From contig NZ_CDPP01000006.1 of the NCBI RefSeq assembly GCF_000829905.1, forward strand, positions 372,001-436,000: a DNA stretch of 64,000 nt. Direction: 5' to 3'. The DNA comes from Beduini massiliensis. Lineage in GTDB: Bacteria; Bacillota_I; Bacilli_A; Erysipelotrichales; Coprobacillaceae. The notes beneath the pieces are model-generated. The model did no database searches. It had not been told where the DNA came from and worked only from the letters and a program-made list of their open reading frames with translations. Position 1 is the first letter of the stretch; every line of letters starts with the position of its first letter. This document shows positions 8,598 to 16,581 of the stretch, piece by piece. The translations under genes and the position numbers were made by a program.

Positions 8598-9023
8598 ATG
8601 ATCAAAATATTAATCAGCTGCGGAGCTGGGATGTCATCAAGCTTTTTAGCTCAAAAACTGCAGAATGCCTGTATCGAAAAAGGATTAGATCAGGAATACA
8701 GCTTTGACTTTTACCCTATTCATATGGCTGGTGTGGAAGCCGTCAATAAACTAAAAGAATATGATGTATGTATGGTATGCCCCCACTTACGCCTTTTTGT
8801 GAAAGATCTGTGCGCTAAACAAAATGTCACCACCCCTATCTATGTTCTGCCGCCAAGAATGTATGGTACTATGTTTTTAGACCAAGTCGTTACTGACGCT
8901 AAGGATATCGTCGAAGGATTTAAGCAGGATCATATGAATCCATGGCACTTTCCCGGAGAAGATAACCCCTTGAAAGTAAGAAGAAGATTTGCTTATCGCA
9001 ATCAAGACCAAGATAAAGAATAA
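8598..9023 (+). CDS. PTS lactose/cellobiose-family IIB protein (orphan)
   Basis: This 141-residue cytoplasmic protein begins MIKILISCGAGMSSSFLAQKL. That is the IIB active-site loop of the lactose/cellobiose superfamily, with the phospho-acceptor Cys at residue 8. The Rossmann-like core continues through YDVCMVCPHLRLF. After about residue 105 there is an extra polar tail (HMNPWHFPGEDN and a basic end) that ordinary IIB proteins of ~100 residues lack. No IIC or IIA gene is adjacent, and it has its own promoter and terminator. It may serve a distant IIC or act as a regulatory phospho-carrier; which is unknown. Confidence 0.85.
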   Translation: MIKILISCGAGMSSSFLAQKLQNACIEKGLDQEYSFDFYPIHMAGVEAVNKLKEYDVCMVCPHLRLFVKDLCAKQNVTTPIYVLPPRMYGTMFLDQVVTDAKDIVEGFKQDHMNPWHFPGEDNPLKVRRRFAYRNQDQDKE

Positions 9024-9032
9024 AATCGTTAA

Positions 9033-9057
9033 GGCAAAACAGTGTTTTGCCTTTTTT
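9033..9057 (+). terminator. Terminator of the orphan IIB gene
   Basis: Perfect stem GGCAAAAC/GTTTTGCC with an AGT loop and a T6 tail, 10 bp after the stop codon. Confidence 0.9.
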
Positions 9058-9074
9058 AGTGAAAGGAGTCTGTC

Positions 9075-9932
9075 ATGTATACACTAAAAAAACAAATAAA
9101 AGAAGATGAAAAATTACGCAAAAGTTTCAATGAACTTGCCTTGAATACTTTTGACATCAGCTTTGAAGCATGGTATCAAAACGGTTTTTGGACAGATCGC
9201 TATATTCCCTATGTCCTTATTGAGGGAGACAGTGTCATTGCCAATGTATCGGTTAACTTGATCGATATCATAGATCAAGGTCTAAATAAAAGATATGTTC
9301 AGCTTGGTACTGTAATGACTAAAAAGGAGTATCGTCATCAAGGCTTAGCCAAACAACTGATGAACGAAGTCCTTAAAGACTGGCAAGATCAGTGTGACGG
9401 TATCTATTTATTTGCCAATGAAAATGCTTTGGAATTCTATCCAAAATTTTCTTTTATAAAAGCCAGGGAATATCAATACCGTTTCTTAGTCCAGCCAAAG
9501 ACCGGTGATTTTCATAAACTGGATATGACCCTAGAAAAAAATCAAAAACTGCTTAAAAATTACTATACACTTGGAAACCCATATTCTAGTTTTAGTATGA
9601 AAGAGAATTTTGGCTTATTGATGTTTTATTGTTTAGATTCTTTAAAAGAGTGTGTTTACTATTCAAAACAATTTGATCCGATTGTGATTGTCGAACAGTT
9701 AAATAAAACTTTACTTTGTTATGATATTTTTGGCAAAACAGATACCCCATTAGAAAAGATTGCCGCTTTTTTTGCCGATGATAACCATCCGTGCATCACA
9801 CTTGGCTTTACCCCAAAGGAAACGATTGGATATACTGTGGTGCCTTTAGAGGAAAATCACTTATTTGTATCAAAAAAGATGCTTATTGGTTGGGATGAAC
9901 AGAAGATGTTTCCACTGTTATCCCATGCTTAA
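9075..9932 (+). CDS. GNAT-family N-acetyltransferase
   Basis: This 285-residue cytoplasmic protein has an N-terminal acetyl-CoA-binding GNAT domain. LGTVMTKKEYRHQGLAKQLM gives beta-4 plus the R/Q-x-x-G-x-A pyrophosphate loop at about residues 75-95, and ALEFYPKFSFIKAREYQYRF gives the C-terminal part of that fold. About 140 further residues form an unassigned C-terminal domain, as in Eis-like or two-domain GNATs of Firmicutes. The substrate is unknown. The start is preceded by GAAAGGAG. The gene lies 17 bp past the terminator of the IIB gene. Confidence 0.88.
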   Translation: MYTLKKQIKEDEKLRKSFNELALNTFDISFEAWYQNGFWTDRYIPYVLIEGDSVIANVSVNLIDIIDQGLNKRYVQLGTVMTKKEYRHQGLAKQLMNEVLKDWQDQCDGIYLFANENALEFYPKFSFIKAREYQYRFLVQPKTGDFHKLDMTLEKNQKLLKNYYTLGNPYSSFSMKENFGLLMFYCLDSLKECVYYSKQFDPIVIVEQLNKTLLCYDIFGKTDTPLEKIAAFFADDNHPCITLGFTPKETIGYTVVPLEENHLFVSKKMLIGWDEQKMFPLLSHA

Positions 9933-9941
9933 ATGAAACAT

Positions 9942-9972
9942 AAAAAGATAGGCAATGCAAAAGCCTATCTTT
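9942..9972. terminator. Bidirectional terminator
   Basis: Stem AAAAGATAGGC/GCCTATCTTTT with a ~9-nt loop sits between convergent genes and has T-runs for both strands. Confidence 0.85.
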
Positions 9973-9979
9973 TCTTTGT

Positions 9980-10240
9980 TCAACTGTTATTTTTTAGTTT
10001 ATGAAGTTTTTCAATCCACGCTATTATAAATTTACAAAATTCAATGACCAAGGTAACAACTGCCATCGCTATAAAAACTAAGGCTATCCAAGTCAACCAT
10101 AATGTAATCTGTGAAACATTCATATAATAACTGTTTTTCAATGTCCAACTAACACCATACAGTAACAGTGCATTCGCTAAAATCAAACCGGATATGATGA
10201 AGTATTTTATTGAGTTCTTAAATCTATTCTTATTTTCCAT
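9980..10240 (-). CDS. Small two-span membrane protein, unknown function
   Basis: I prefer the ATG at 10240, which gives 86 residues starting MENKNRFKNSIKYF. AAAGGAG lies 13 nt upstream, a slightly long spacing. A TTG at 10282 would add 14 residues. Two hydrophobic segments (about 12-34 and 44-70 of the shorter form) are separated by a polar loop with an NSYYMNVSQ stretch. The basic ends suggest both termini in the cytoplasm. No family is recognised. It converges on the GNAT gene and lies upstream of none of its neighbours. Confidence 0.6.
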   Translation of the reverse strand: MENKNRFKNSIKYFIISGLILANALLLYGVSWTLKNSYYMNVSQITLWLTWIALVFIAMAVVTLVIEFCKFIIAWIEKLHKLKNNS

Positions 10241-10364
10241 AGGCTGTATTGAGCTCCTTTCCAAATAGTTGATTTTTACCAAAATAAGTTCATTTAATCT
10301 ACTCTATCTTATTATTAACCTATTTATTGAACGCTGTAAACATAGCATAAACAAAGCCTTTTTA

Positions 10365-11108
10365 TCATTTCTCATCCTGATCATCAAGCAGGTGATGCTG
10401 TAAACTTTCGGGGTCATCTAAAACCAATTTATAAGTCTGGTAGATATCGGTATCTTTGAGATGCACTTTCTTAAAATCATGGTTTAAGTCATAAATGATC
10501 CCGTCTCGATAAGTAAGCAGGATGGGCGAATGGGTACTGATAATAAACTGTGATCCCCCTTTAGCAAGATCATGGATCAAGATTAGTAAAGCGAGCTGGC
10601 GTGACGGAGAAAGCGCGGCTTCCGGTTCATCTAATAAATATAATCCGTTTTTAGAAAAACGATGGGTCATCAGCTGCATAAAGGATTCACCATGCGAACT
10701 TTGATGAAGGCTTTTCCCGCCATAGCTATTAAAAGCACCGGACTGCACTTCATCTAATTCCTCCAATTCCGTTGCCACATTATAAAAACTTTCTGCTCGT
10801 AAAAAGAATTTAGTTTGGGGGCGGCGATATCCTTTTATTATTTTTAGATATTGATATAAATCCGAATGGGTATTAGCGGTCTGAAATAAGAAGTTTTGAG
10901 TTCCACCTTCAGCGTTCAACCCTAATCCTACCGCTAAGGCTTCCATGAAAGTGCTTTTCCCCACTCCGTTTTCACCGATAAAGAATGAAACCGGGCTTTC
11001 AAAAGTCAATGTATTAAAATGTTTAATGAGTGCTATATTAAAGGGGTAGGACTCCAAAGGAGCCCCTTCTTTTACTAAACGCACTTGTTTGACAAATAAT
11101 CCATCCAT
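10365..11108 (-). CDS. Predicted AAA/ABC-type ATPase (COG3910-like)
   Basis: This 247-residue soluble ATPase has Walker A FFIGENGVGKST near residues 43-52, an ABC-like signature SHGES near 138, Walker B YLLDEPEAALS near 157 and an H-loop ISTHSP near 190. The layout matches stand-alone ATPases of the RecF/ABC type that lack membrane partners. The biological role of this family is not established. The gene has no transporter neighbour. The ATG follows a short GGGGGGAC-type purine stretch. Confidence 0.88.
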   Translation of the reverse strand: MDGLFVKQVRLVKEGAPLESYPFNIALIKHFNTLTFESPVSFFIGENGVGKSTFMEALAVGLGLNAEGGTQNFLFQTANTHSDLYQYLKIIKGYRRPQTKFFLRAESFYNVATELEELDEVQSGAFNSYGGKSLHQSSHGESFMQLMTHRFSKNGLYLLDEPEAALSPSRQLALLILIHDLAKGGSQFIISTHSPILLTYRDGIIYDLNHDFKKVHLKDTDIYQTYKLVLDDPESLQHHLLDDQDEK

Positions 11109-11160
11109 AACCGTCCCCCCTTTTTATCATTATAACAAATAACCACGTAAGATGCTTATA

Positions 11161-11184
11161 AAAAAAGGACATTTATGATGTCCT
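11161..11184 (-). terminator. Terminator of the HTH/glycine-repeat gene
   Basis: Stem AGGACAT/ATGTCCT, 5-nt loop, T6 tail on the minus strand, overlapping the stop codon. Confidence 0.85.
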
Positions 11185-11917
11185 AATTCAACATACTCAG
11201 AAAATGAATCAGCCACGAAGGAAGCTGACTGTTCCATTGACGAATAAATTCATAAATCTGTGAAGGTGTCGTATTCTCCATCACTTTTAATACATGGGTT
11301 CCCTGCGCTTCTGCACCAACGGCGACATACCCTTTAGCAAAACCGCCTACCGCAAGCTGAGCACCTAAAGCCACCCCACCAAAACTATATATTCCTAAAG
11401 CAAAGCCGCCAAGTGCAAAAATTCCTAATGCGATTCCGCCAAATACCGCAAACCCTGCCGCTAAGCCTGCCAAAACAAATAGTCCTAATCCTAATCCACC
11501 TAAGGCAATGCCCCCACAACTTAATCCTCCTATTGCGAAAGCTCCGACAGCGATATTACCAAAAGCAAAGATTCCTTTTGCCACGCGATAGCCATAACCA
11601 AAATTAATATGCACCAATGGAATCTTTCCAATATGCAGCTTACTCTTATATTCATACCCCATTGCCTGACGAATAGTATGGCGTAATGTCATCGGATCAA
11701 GCTCATTTGTTGCGACAGCGGTCCGACCCCTGATAAGCTCATCTAAACTGACATGGAATAAATCTGCCATCTCAATAAGTCTCTCTAATTCCGGTGTGGA
11801 CTGACCGGCTTCCCATTTACTTACGGACTGTCTGGAAACGCCAAGTTGATTTGCCAGTTCTTCTTGAGAATAGCCCTGTTTTTTTCTTAATTCAATGATC
11901 TTATCTGCAAGTTCCAT
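11183..11917 (-). CDS. XRE-family HTH protein with a five-residue glycine repeat domain
   Basis: Residues 1-64 of this 244-residue protein are a typical XRE helix-turn-helix (KKQGYSQEELANQLGVSRQSVSKWEAGQ). A linker (65-112) contains YKSKLHIGKIPLVHINFGYG. Residues 113-206 are a regular repeat with Gly at every fifth position: 115 to 185 without a break except Ala150, then one residue out of phase. Ala, Ser or Gly lies two places before most of these. The consensus is x-hydrophobic-Ala-hydrophobic-Gly. It could be a membrane-embedded glycine-zipper bundle or a small solenoid. The tail (207-244) is amphipathic. The family recurs in Firmicutes, but its function is unknown to me. Confidence 0.82.
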   Translation of the reverse strand: MELADKIIELRKKQGYSQEELANQLGVSRQSVSKWEAGQSTPELERLIEMADLFHVSLDELIRGRTAVATNELDPMTLRHTIRQAMGYEYKSKLHIGKIPLVHINFGYGYRVAKGIFAFGNIAVGAFAIGGLSCGGIALGGLGLGLFVLAGLAAGFAVFGGIALGIFALGGFALGIYSFGGVALGAQLAVGGFAKGYVAVGAEAQGTHVLKVMENTTPSQIYEFIRQWNSQLPSWLIHFLSMLN

Positions 11918-11942
11918 GTTTCTTCCTCCTCATTGCCCCTCC

Positions 11943-11970
11943 ATCATAACATGATACTTATAAAAGGCAA
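11943..11970 (-). promoter_or_regulatory. Promoter and possible autoregulatory site of the HTH/glycine-repeat gene
   Basis: Minus strand: -35 TTGCCT (11965-11970), 16-nt spacer, -10 TATGAT (11943-11948). The -10 lies in an inverted repeat ATCAT-3-ATGAT (11943-11955), a likely XRE operator. A second palindrome, CAACCA-A-TGGTTG, lies upstream at 11994-12006. Confidence 0.5.
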
Positions 11971-12012
11971 TAAACTGCTGCTTATCAATCTGTCAACCAA
12001 TGGTTGCATCGC

Positions 12013-13476
12013 TTATAAAGCAACATAGCCACTCTTTTCAACCAAGGTTTGTCCTTGCTCAGACAATATAAATTCCAACATTTTATTTACATTTTCATTC
12101 TTATTTCCTTTAACTGTAATACAGTACAAATTCACTGTAAGAGGATATGTTCCATCTCGAATAGTTGTCTTATCGGGATAAATCCCATCAACACTTAACA
12201 TATCAACCTCCGGATCGGCAGTCATTCCCGTTAAAAAGAAACGGAAAGAATAGCCAATGGCGCCGGATTGATTGCGATAATCGGCAACTTTTTCCGCGAT
12301 TCCCGCCATTGCTTCTTGATATTCCTCTTTTAAAGGTGTTTTCAATGGGATATCCCCCATAAACTTGACCATCATGGATTGACTGCCGGAACGTTCCGGT
12401 CTTTGAAATGCCATGATTTTTTGATCATTCCCGCCAAGTTGCTTCCAATTGGTATATTCCCCCGAATAAATTTTACGAATTTGCTCACTGCTTAATGCTT
12501 TGATGGTGTGATTTTTAGGAACAAAGAAAACAAATGCTTCTTTTCCGATTGGCGTAAATTCCAGTTCTGCCCCTAAGTCTTTAGCTAATTGAAGCTGTGA
12601 AGCTGAAGGATAGGCACCAAAGAACATATCTACCTTTCCATTCACCAAGCGTTCAAAGCCAACTGCCGTATTATAGAATGAAACGATACGCTGGTCTGTA
12701 TTTTCATATTCCTTTTTAGTGTCCTCTTCATTTGTTGCAGAATCCATTCCCAATCGATTTCGTTCGATTTCGGCAATATTCTCATACACCGCATTTGCCA
12801 ATGCACTATAAACCGGATATGCTGCTTCTGCCCCATCTAAAACAGGCATCTTCTCAGGATCATGGATAATAAAAGCAGACGGTTCATCTAATTGAGCTAA
12901 TTTATTATTTTGATTAATGACATCATACTCCTTTAAATCCACACTGGAATAGCCGCCGCTGTAATCAAAGCCATGTCCCGGCAAAACGACTTGTCGGCGC
13001 TGATATAAAATAACACCGCATAAACTTAATCCAATCCCCAAACTTAAAATCAATTTCAAATGATGTTTCCATTGATAATCTTTATTTACTATAACCATGC
13101 CGATATAGATGGCTCCCTGCCATAACAGCGGAAGCAGATAATAAACCATTGTATCATTATAAAGTGCCGCAAAGAGACGAGTTGGAATAGAAGGAATTAA
13201 CGCATAGTTGTAAAAAGCCCATATTTGATGACTGGCGGCTCCTTTTGATATAAATAAACAGATACATAATACCAATATTGTATAGATCATATAATAGCTG
13301 AATTGTTTTTCAATAGGATAATTGATCTTTTTTCTTTTGATCCACACGAATAGAATCGCACACATCGCCATACCTAATCCCATGATCCACGTTGAAGCAA
13401 AATAAGAAGATAACGCAATAAATAAACCTGTGATAATGAGTGAACTTATAAATTCATAAAGCAGCCAGATAAACAT
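12013..13476 (-). CDS. Membrane-anchored PstS-like phosphate/anion-binding protein (fusion)
   Basis: This 487-residue protein has about five hydrophobic spans in its first ~158 residues (near 4-25, 30-46, 60-77, 110-131 and 139-158). An extracytoplasmic PBP-like domain of the PstS type follows from about residue 200 to the end. The binding-domain motifs are MPVLDGAEAAYPVYSAL, VNGKVDMFFGAYPS, EAFVFFVPKNHTIKALS, IRKIYSGEYTNWKQLGG, FQRPERSGSQ and GAIGYSF. Ordinary PstS proteins are lipoproteins without such a membrane domain, and no pst permease or ATPase gene is nearby. It may sense rather than transport. The ATG follows AGGAGGAGA. Confidence 0.82.
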   Translation of the reverse strand: MFIWLLYEFISSLIITGLFIALSSYFASTWIMGLGMAMCAILFVWIKRKKINYPIEKQFSYYMIYTILVLCICLFISKGAASHQIWAFYNYALIPSIPTRLFAALYNDTMVYYLLPLLWQGAIYIGMVIVNKDYQWKHHLKLILSLGIGLSLCGVILYQRRQVVLPGHGFDYSGGYSSVDLKEYDVINQNNKLAQLDEPSAFIIHDPEKMPVLDGAEAAYPVYSALANAVYENIAEIERNRLGMDSATNEEDTKKEYENTDQRIVSFYNTAVGFERLVNGKVDMFFGAYPSASQLQLAKDLGAELEFTPIGKEAFVFFVPKNHTIKALSSEQIRKIYSGEYTNWKQLGGNDQKIMAFQRPERSGSQSMMVKFMGDIPLKTPLKEEYQEAMAGIAEKVADYRNQSGAIGYSFRFFLTGMTADPEVDMLSVDGIYPDKTTIRDGTYPLTVNLYCITVKGNKNENVNKMLEFILSEQGQTLVEKSGYVAL

Positions 13477-13608
13477 AAAGATCTCCTCCTGTCACTTTTA
13501 TCTTACCATAATTATCGATAGGGATAAATCTTAAGATTTTCTTCCAAATTTTACCCACAATTAATTTAAAATTATCAGGTACACTGTACACGAAAGTGAG
13601 TGAGTAAA

Positions 13609-14331
13609 ATGAGGCATCGCCGTTTATCGAATAAATTTTTAACTGTTGTATTTTTCCCAATCATCATTCTGCTGTTGATGTTTGCTAATTTTTTAATTGA
13701 CCAACCGAGTCATCAAGCTTTCAGTCAGCAAAAAATGATGCAGACACCTACCGGATTAGGATTTGATGTCAGTGAACATCAACAGACAATTAATTGGAAA
13801 GAGATTGATAACAGCACCTATCGTTTTGTCATTATCCGGACCGGATATGGAGATGCTTTCACCGGCGCTATTGATCAATATTTTTATGAAAATATAAAAC
13901 AAGCAAAACAACAAGGATTAAAAGTTGGTGTCTACCATTACAGTTATGCAATGAATGCTCAAGAAGCTAAACAGGAAGCAGAATTTGTGTTATCTATTTT
14001 GGATGGCATCCAGCTTGATCTTCCGGTTTATTTTGATTTTGAAGATCCCTGTCACGATACATTAAGCAGTAATGAAATGAATAAAATCGCCAATGCATTT
14101 TTAACGACTATTAAAGACAGTCATTATACAACCGGTATTTATGCCAATAGTGATCGTTTGAGTTTTCTTTCATCCCAGCTCTTAGATCAGCATGATATTT
14201 GGATTGCCAGCTATGGAAAGGAACCGATTTATGCTGGAGAGATAAAACTTTGGCAATATACCAATCAAGGTAAAATTGCAGGAATCTCAACGGATGTCGA
14301 TATTAATTATGGGTATTATCCATCCCTGTGA
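13609..14331 (+). CDS. Membrane-anchored GH25 lysozyme (N-acetylmuramidase)
   Basis: The 240-residue form starts MRHRRLSNKF; a GTG at 13600 would add three residues, and neither start has a strong binding site. One N-terminal transmembrane segment (TVVFFPIIILLLMFANFLI) precedes a GH25 barrel of about 190 residues. GFDVSEHQQ holds the first catalytic-pocket Asp, VYFDFEDP holds the catalytic Asp/Glu pair, and IKLWQYTNQGKIAGISTDVDIN closes the fold. It cleaves the MurNAc-GlcNAc bond of peptidoglycan on the outer face of the membrane. It is divergent from the PstS-like fusion gene. It carries no phage neighbours, so a cell-wall remodelling role is likelier than lysis. Confidence 0.92.
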   Translation: MRHRRLSNKFLTVVFFPIIILLLMFANFLIDQPSHQAFSQQKMMQTPTGLGFDVSEHQQTINWKEIDNSTYRFVIIRTGYGDAFTGAIDQYFYENIKQAKQQGLKVGVYHYSYAMNAQEAKQEAEFVLSILDGIQLDLPVYFDFEDPCHDTLSSNEMNKIANAFLTTIKDSHYTTGIYANSDRLSFLSSQLLDQHDIWIASYGKEPIYAGEIKLWQYTNQGKIAGISTDVDINYGYYPSL

Positions 14332-14394
14332 CTTACATAAGACAAATAAAAGATATCATGGTAGAATAAATATATATAACCATGGAGGACTATT

Positions 14395-15210
14395 ATGGCA
14401 ACAGACATTGAACACATCTTATCCCACCGCTATGATTTAGGAGATGATTATTGGACAACCCCCGATCATCGGTTGCAAAAAGGAGCCCCTTTTTCCACTT
14501 TAGAAAGTATCCTCTATCTATTAGAATTAGGATTTGATCCTAGTGATCCGCTCATGAAAGCAACTGCTGATTTAATTTTCAGTACTCAAAAGAAAGACGG
14601 ACGTTTTAAAACCATGCCTAACAGTGGTATTTATCCCTGCCATACTGCCATGGCTTTAAACACCTTATGTTATATGGGATATAGCCAAGATGAACGTTTA
14701 CAGCGAAGTTTTCGTTACTTTTTAGATACTCAGCAGGAAGATGGCGGCTGGAAATGCAATAAATATAGTTTTGGCAGAGGCGAAGAAACTCAATATTCGA
14801 CACCGAATACAACTTTATATGTCTTAGATTCTTTCCGTTTTACTCCCGGATTCCAACAAAACACACAGTTGGAAAAAGCAGCAGAGTTCTTACTTTGGCA
14901 TTGGGAAGTCCGCAAACCGATCAGTCCCTGTCATTATGGGATCGGTACTCTTTTTATGCAGGTAGAATACCCTTTCCGCGGTTATAATCTATTTTATTAT
15001 CTGTATGTTCTTTCTTTTTACCCCTGTGCAAGAAATGACCCTCGTTTTTTAGAGGCCTTGAAGAAACTGGAAGAAAAAACGATCAACAATCAGATCATTG
15101 TCGAAAGGGTCGTTCCTAAATTAAACACATTAGCATTCTGTCGAAAAGGAAAACCAAGTTTGCTTGCGACTAAGCGTTATCAAGAAATATTAACAAATTT
15201 AAAAAAATAG
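14395..15210 (+). CDS. Prenyltransferase/squalene-cyclase-fold protein
   Basis: This 271-residue soluble protein has alpha/alpha-toroid repeats. Two QW-like motifs are visible: STQKKDGRF near residue 62 and DTQQEDGGWKC near 110. Other conserved stretches are YPCHTAMALNTLCYMGY and STPNTTLYVLDSFRF. Full terpene cyclases are more than twice this length and carry a DxDD motif, which I do not see, so catalysis as a cyclase is unlikely. Firmicute homologues are usually just labelled prenyltransferase. It lies 63 bp downstream of the lysozyme gene and may be co-transcribed. A Cys/His-rich pattern (PCH, CHYG, PCAR) could bind metal. Confidence 0.75.
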   Translation: MATDIEHILSHRYDLGDDYWTTPDHRLQKGAPFSTLESILYLLELGFDPSDPLMKATADLIFSTQKKDGRFKTMPNSGIYPCHTAMALNTLCYMGYSQDERLQRSFRYFLDTQQEDGGWKCNKYSFGRGEETQYSTPNTTLYVLDSFRFTPGFQQNTQLEKAAEFLLWHWEVRKPISPCHYGIGTLFMQVEYPFRGYNLFYYLYVLSFYPCARNDPRFLEALKKLEEKTINNQIIVERVVPKLNTLAFCRKGKPSLLATKRYQEILTNLKK

Positions 15211-15227
15211 CCATTAGGCTATTTTTT
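15202..15227. terminator. Bidirectional terminator
   Basis: Stem AAAAAATAGCC/GGCTATTTTTT with an ATTA loop lies between the convergent cyclase-fold gene and a MATE gene. Confidence 0.9.
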
Positions 15228-16581
15228 CGTTAGATGAAGCAGACATCATCTTTTTCATTTTAGAATGGTAAGCGAAGAATAAGATAAATACTGCCCCACA
15301 CCATGCGGTCACTTCCGCAAAATAGATTCCATTTGAACCTAAGAAATGCGGTAAGATCAAGGCTGTACCTACACGCATGATCAATTCAGCGATACCTGAA
15401 ACCATTGGCATAAATGTATCTCCCATCCCTTGCAGGGCTGAACGGTAAATATGAAGCATATATAAAACCCAAAGCAGACAGCTCATGACAAATAAATAGT
15501 GATAAGCAATATTCAATACTTGCGATGTAACCTCCGGTGTACCTGAAACAAATAATTGTAAGAATACTTTGCCAAATGGAATAAGAATTGCCGTTAATAC
15601 AAAGGAAATCAGTAACCCCATAATCAACGCCGCTTTTACTCCGGCTTTAATACGATCATACTTTTTAGCGCCCAAATTCTGTCCGGCATACGTTGCCATT
15701 GAGAACCCTAATGATGTTGCGGCTAATTCTAATAATCCATATAATTTATTGGTTGCGGTAAAGCCTGCTACATAAATAAAGCCGAATCCGTTTACAACAC
15801 TTTGAACGACCATCCCACCAATGGAAATCACGATATTTTGAAACGCAGTCAGTGTTCCTAACTGAATCAGTCTTTTAATGACGGAAAAGTCTACTTTAAA
15901 ATCTTCTTTATGAATCTGAATGATCGAGATACGTCTGATCGCAAAAAAACAGAAAACACTAGAGAAAAACTGAGCAATAACCGTAGCGATTGCGGCTCCG
16001 GCAACGCCCATTTTAAATACCATGACAAACAGTAAATCCAATACGATATTGATGATTGCGGCGACAATCATCGCATACAGCGGTGTCCTGCTGTCTCCCA
16101 AGGCACGTAAAATCGATGAAAATGTATTATATAAAGTAATAACGATAATCCCCGAAAAGACGATATATAAATATGTCAGCGATTGATTGATGATATTCGC
16201 CGGAGTATTTAATAAATGCAGAATCGGCTTTGCCATAAATAAGGCAAGCACAGTGAGAGTGACTGCCATGATCATCCCTAATACAAATGACATCGCAATC
16301 GATTTTCTCAATTTATTCTGATCATTCGCACCGAAATTATGAGAAATAAGAATAGAAAATCCTTGAGTAAAACCCAAAACAATCCCTAAGACCATCCAGT
16401 TCAGCCAGTCCGCAGCCCCCAATGCCGCTAAGGCTTCTACCCCTACACCACGCCCTACAACCATGGTATCCACCATTGCATAAAATTGCTGACAGGCATT
16501 TCCCAGCATCAGCGGAATTGCAAAGCTGAATATCAGTTTAGCGGGTGATCCGCTTGTCATATCTTTAACGCGTGTTGCCAT
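15214..16581 (-). CDS. MATE-family multidrug efflux transporter
   Basis: This 455-residue inner-membrane protein has about 12 spans and the two-fold MATE repeat. It opens MATRVKDMTSGSPAKLIFSFAIPLMLGNACQQFYAMVDTMVVGR, the typical first helix. The internal ALGDSRTPLYAMI and GMGDTFMPMVSG motifs mark the two halves. The ATG at 16581 is preceded by GGAGGGG at ideal spacing; an upstream ATG at 16596 is less likely. It overlaps the upstream MarR gene by 17 bp, so it is translationally coupled and probably controlled by that regulator. Substrate unknown; family members use Na+ or H+ antiport. Confidence 0.93.
   Translation of the reverse strand: MATRVKDMTSGSPAKLIFSFAIPLMLGNACQQFYAMVDTMVVGRGVGVEALAALGAADWLNWMVLGIVLGFTQGFSILISHNFGANDQNKLRKSIAMSFVLGMIMAVTLTVLALFMAKPILHLLNTPANIINQSLTYLYIVFSGIIVITLYNTFSSILRALGDSRTPLYAMIVAAIINIVLDLLFVMVFKMGVAGAAIATVIAQFFSSVFCFFAIRRISIIQIHKEDFKVDFSVIKRLIQLGTLTAFQNIVISIGGMVVQSVVNGFGFIYVAGFTATNKLYGLLELAATSLGFSMATYAGQNLGAKKYDRIKAGVKAALIMGLLISFVLTAILIPFGKVFLQLFVSGTPEVTSQVLNIAYHYLFVMSCLLWVLYMLHIYRSALQGMGDTFMPMVSGIAELIMRVGTALILPHFLGSNGIYFAEVTAWCGAVFILFFAYHSKMKKMMSASSNEKIA

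Noticed and set aside
10522-10704. Plus-strand frame opposite the COG3910 ATPase
   Set aside because: It is fully antisense to a protein with intact Walker A, Walker B and signature motifs, with no binding site.
13609-14331. GH25 lysozyme as a prophage endolysin
   Set aside because: It has an N-terminal membrane anchor and no holin, tail or other phage genes nearby.
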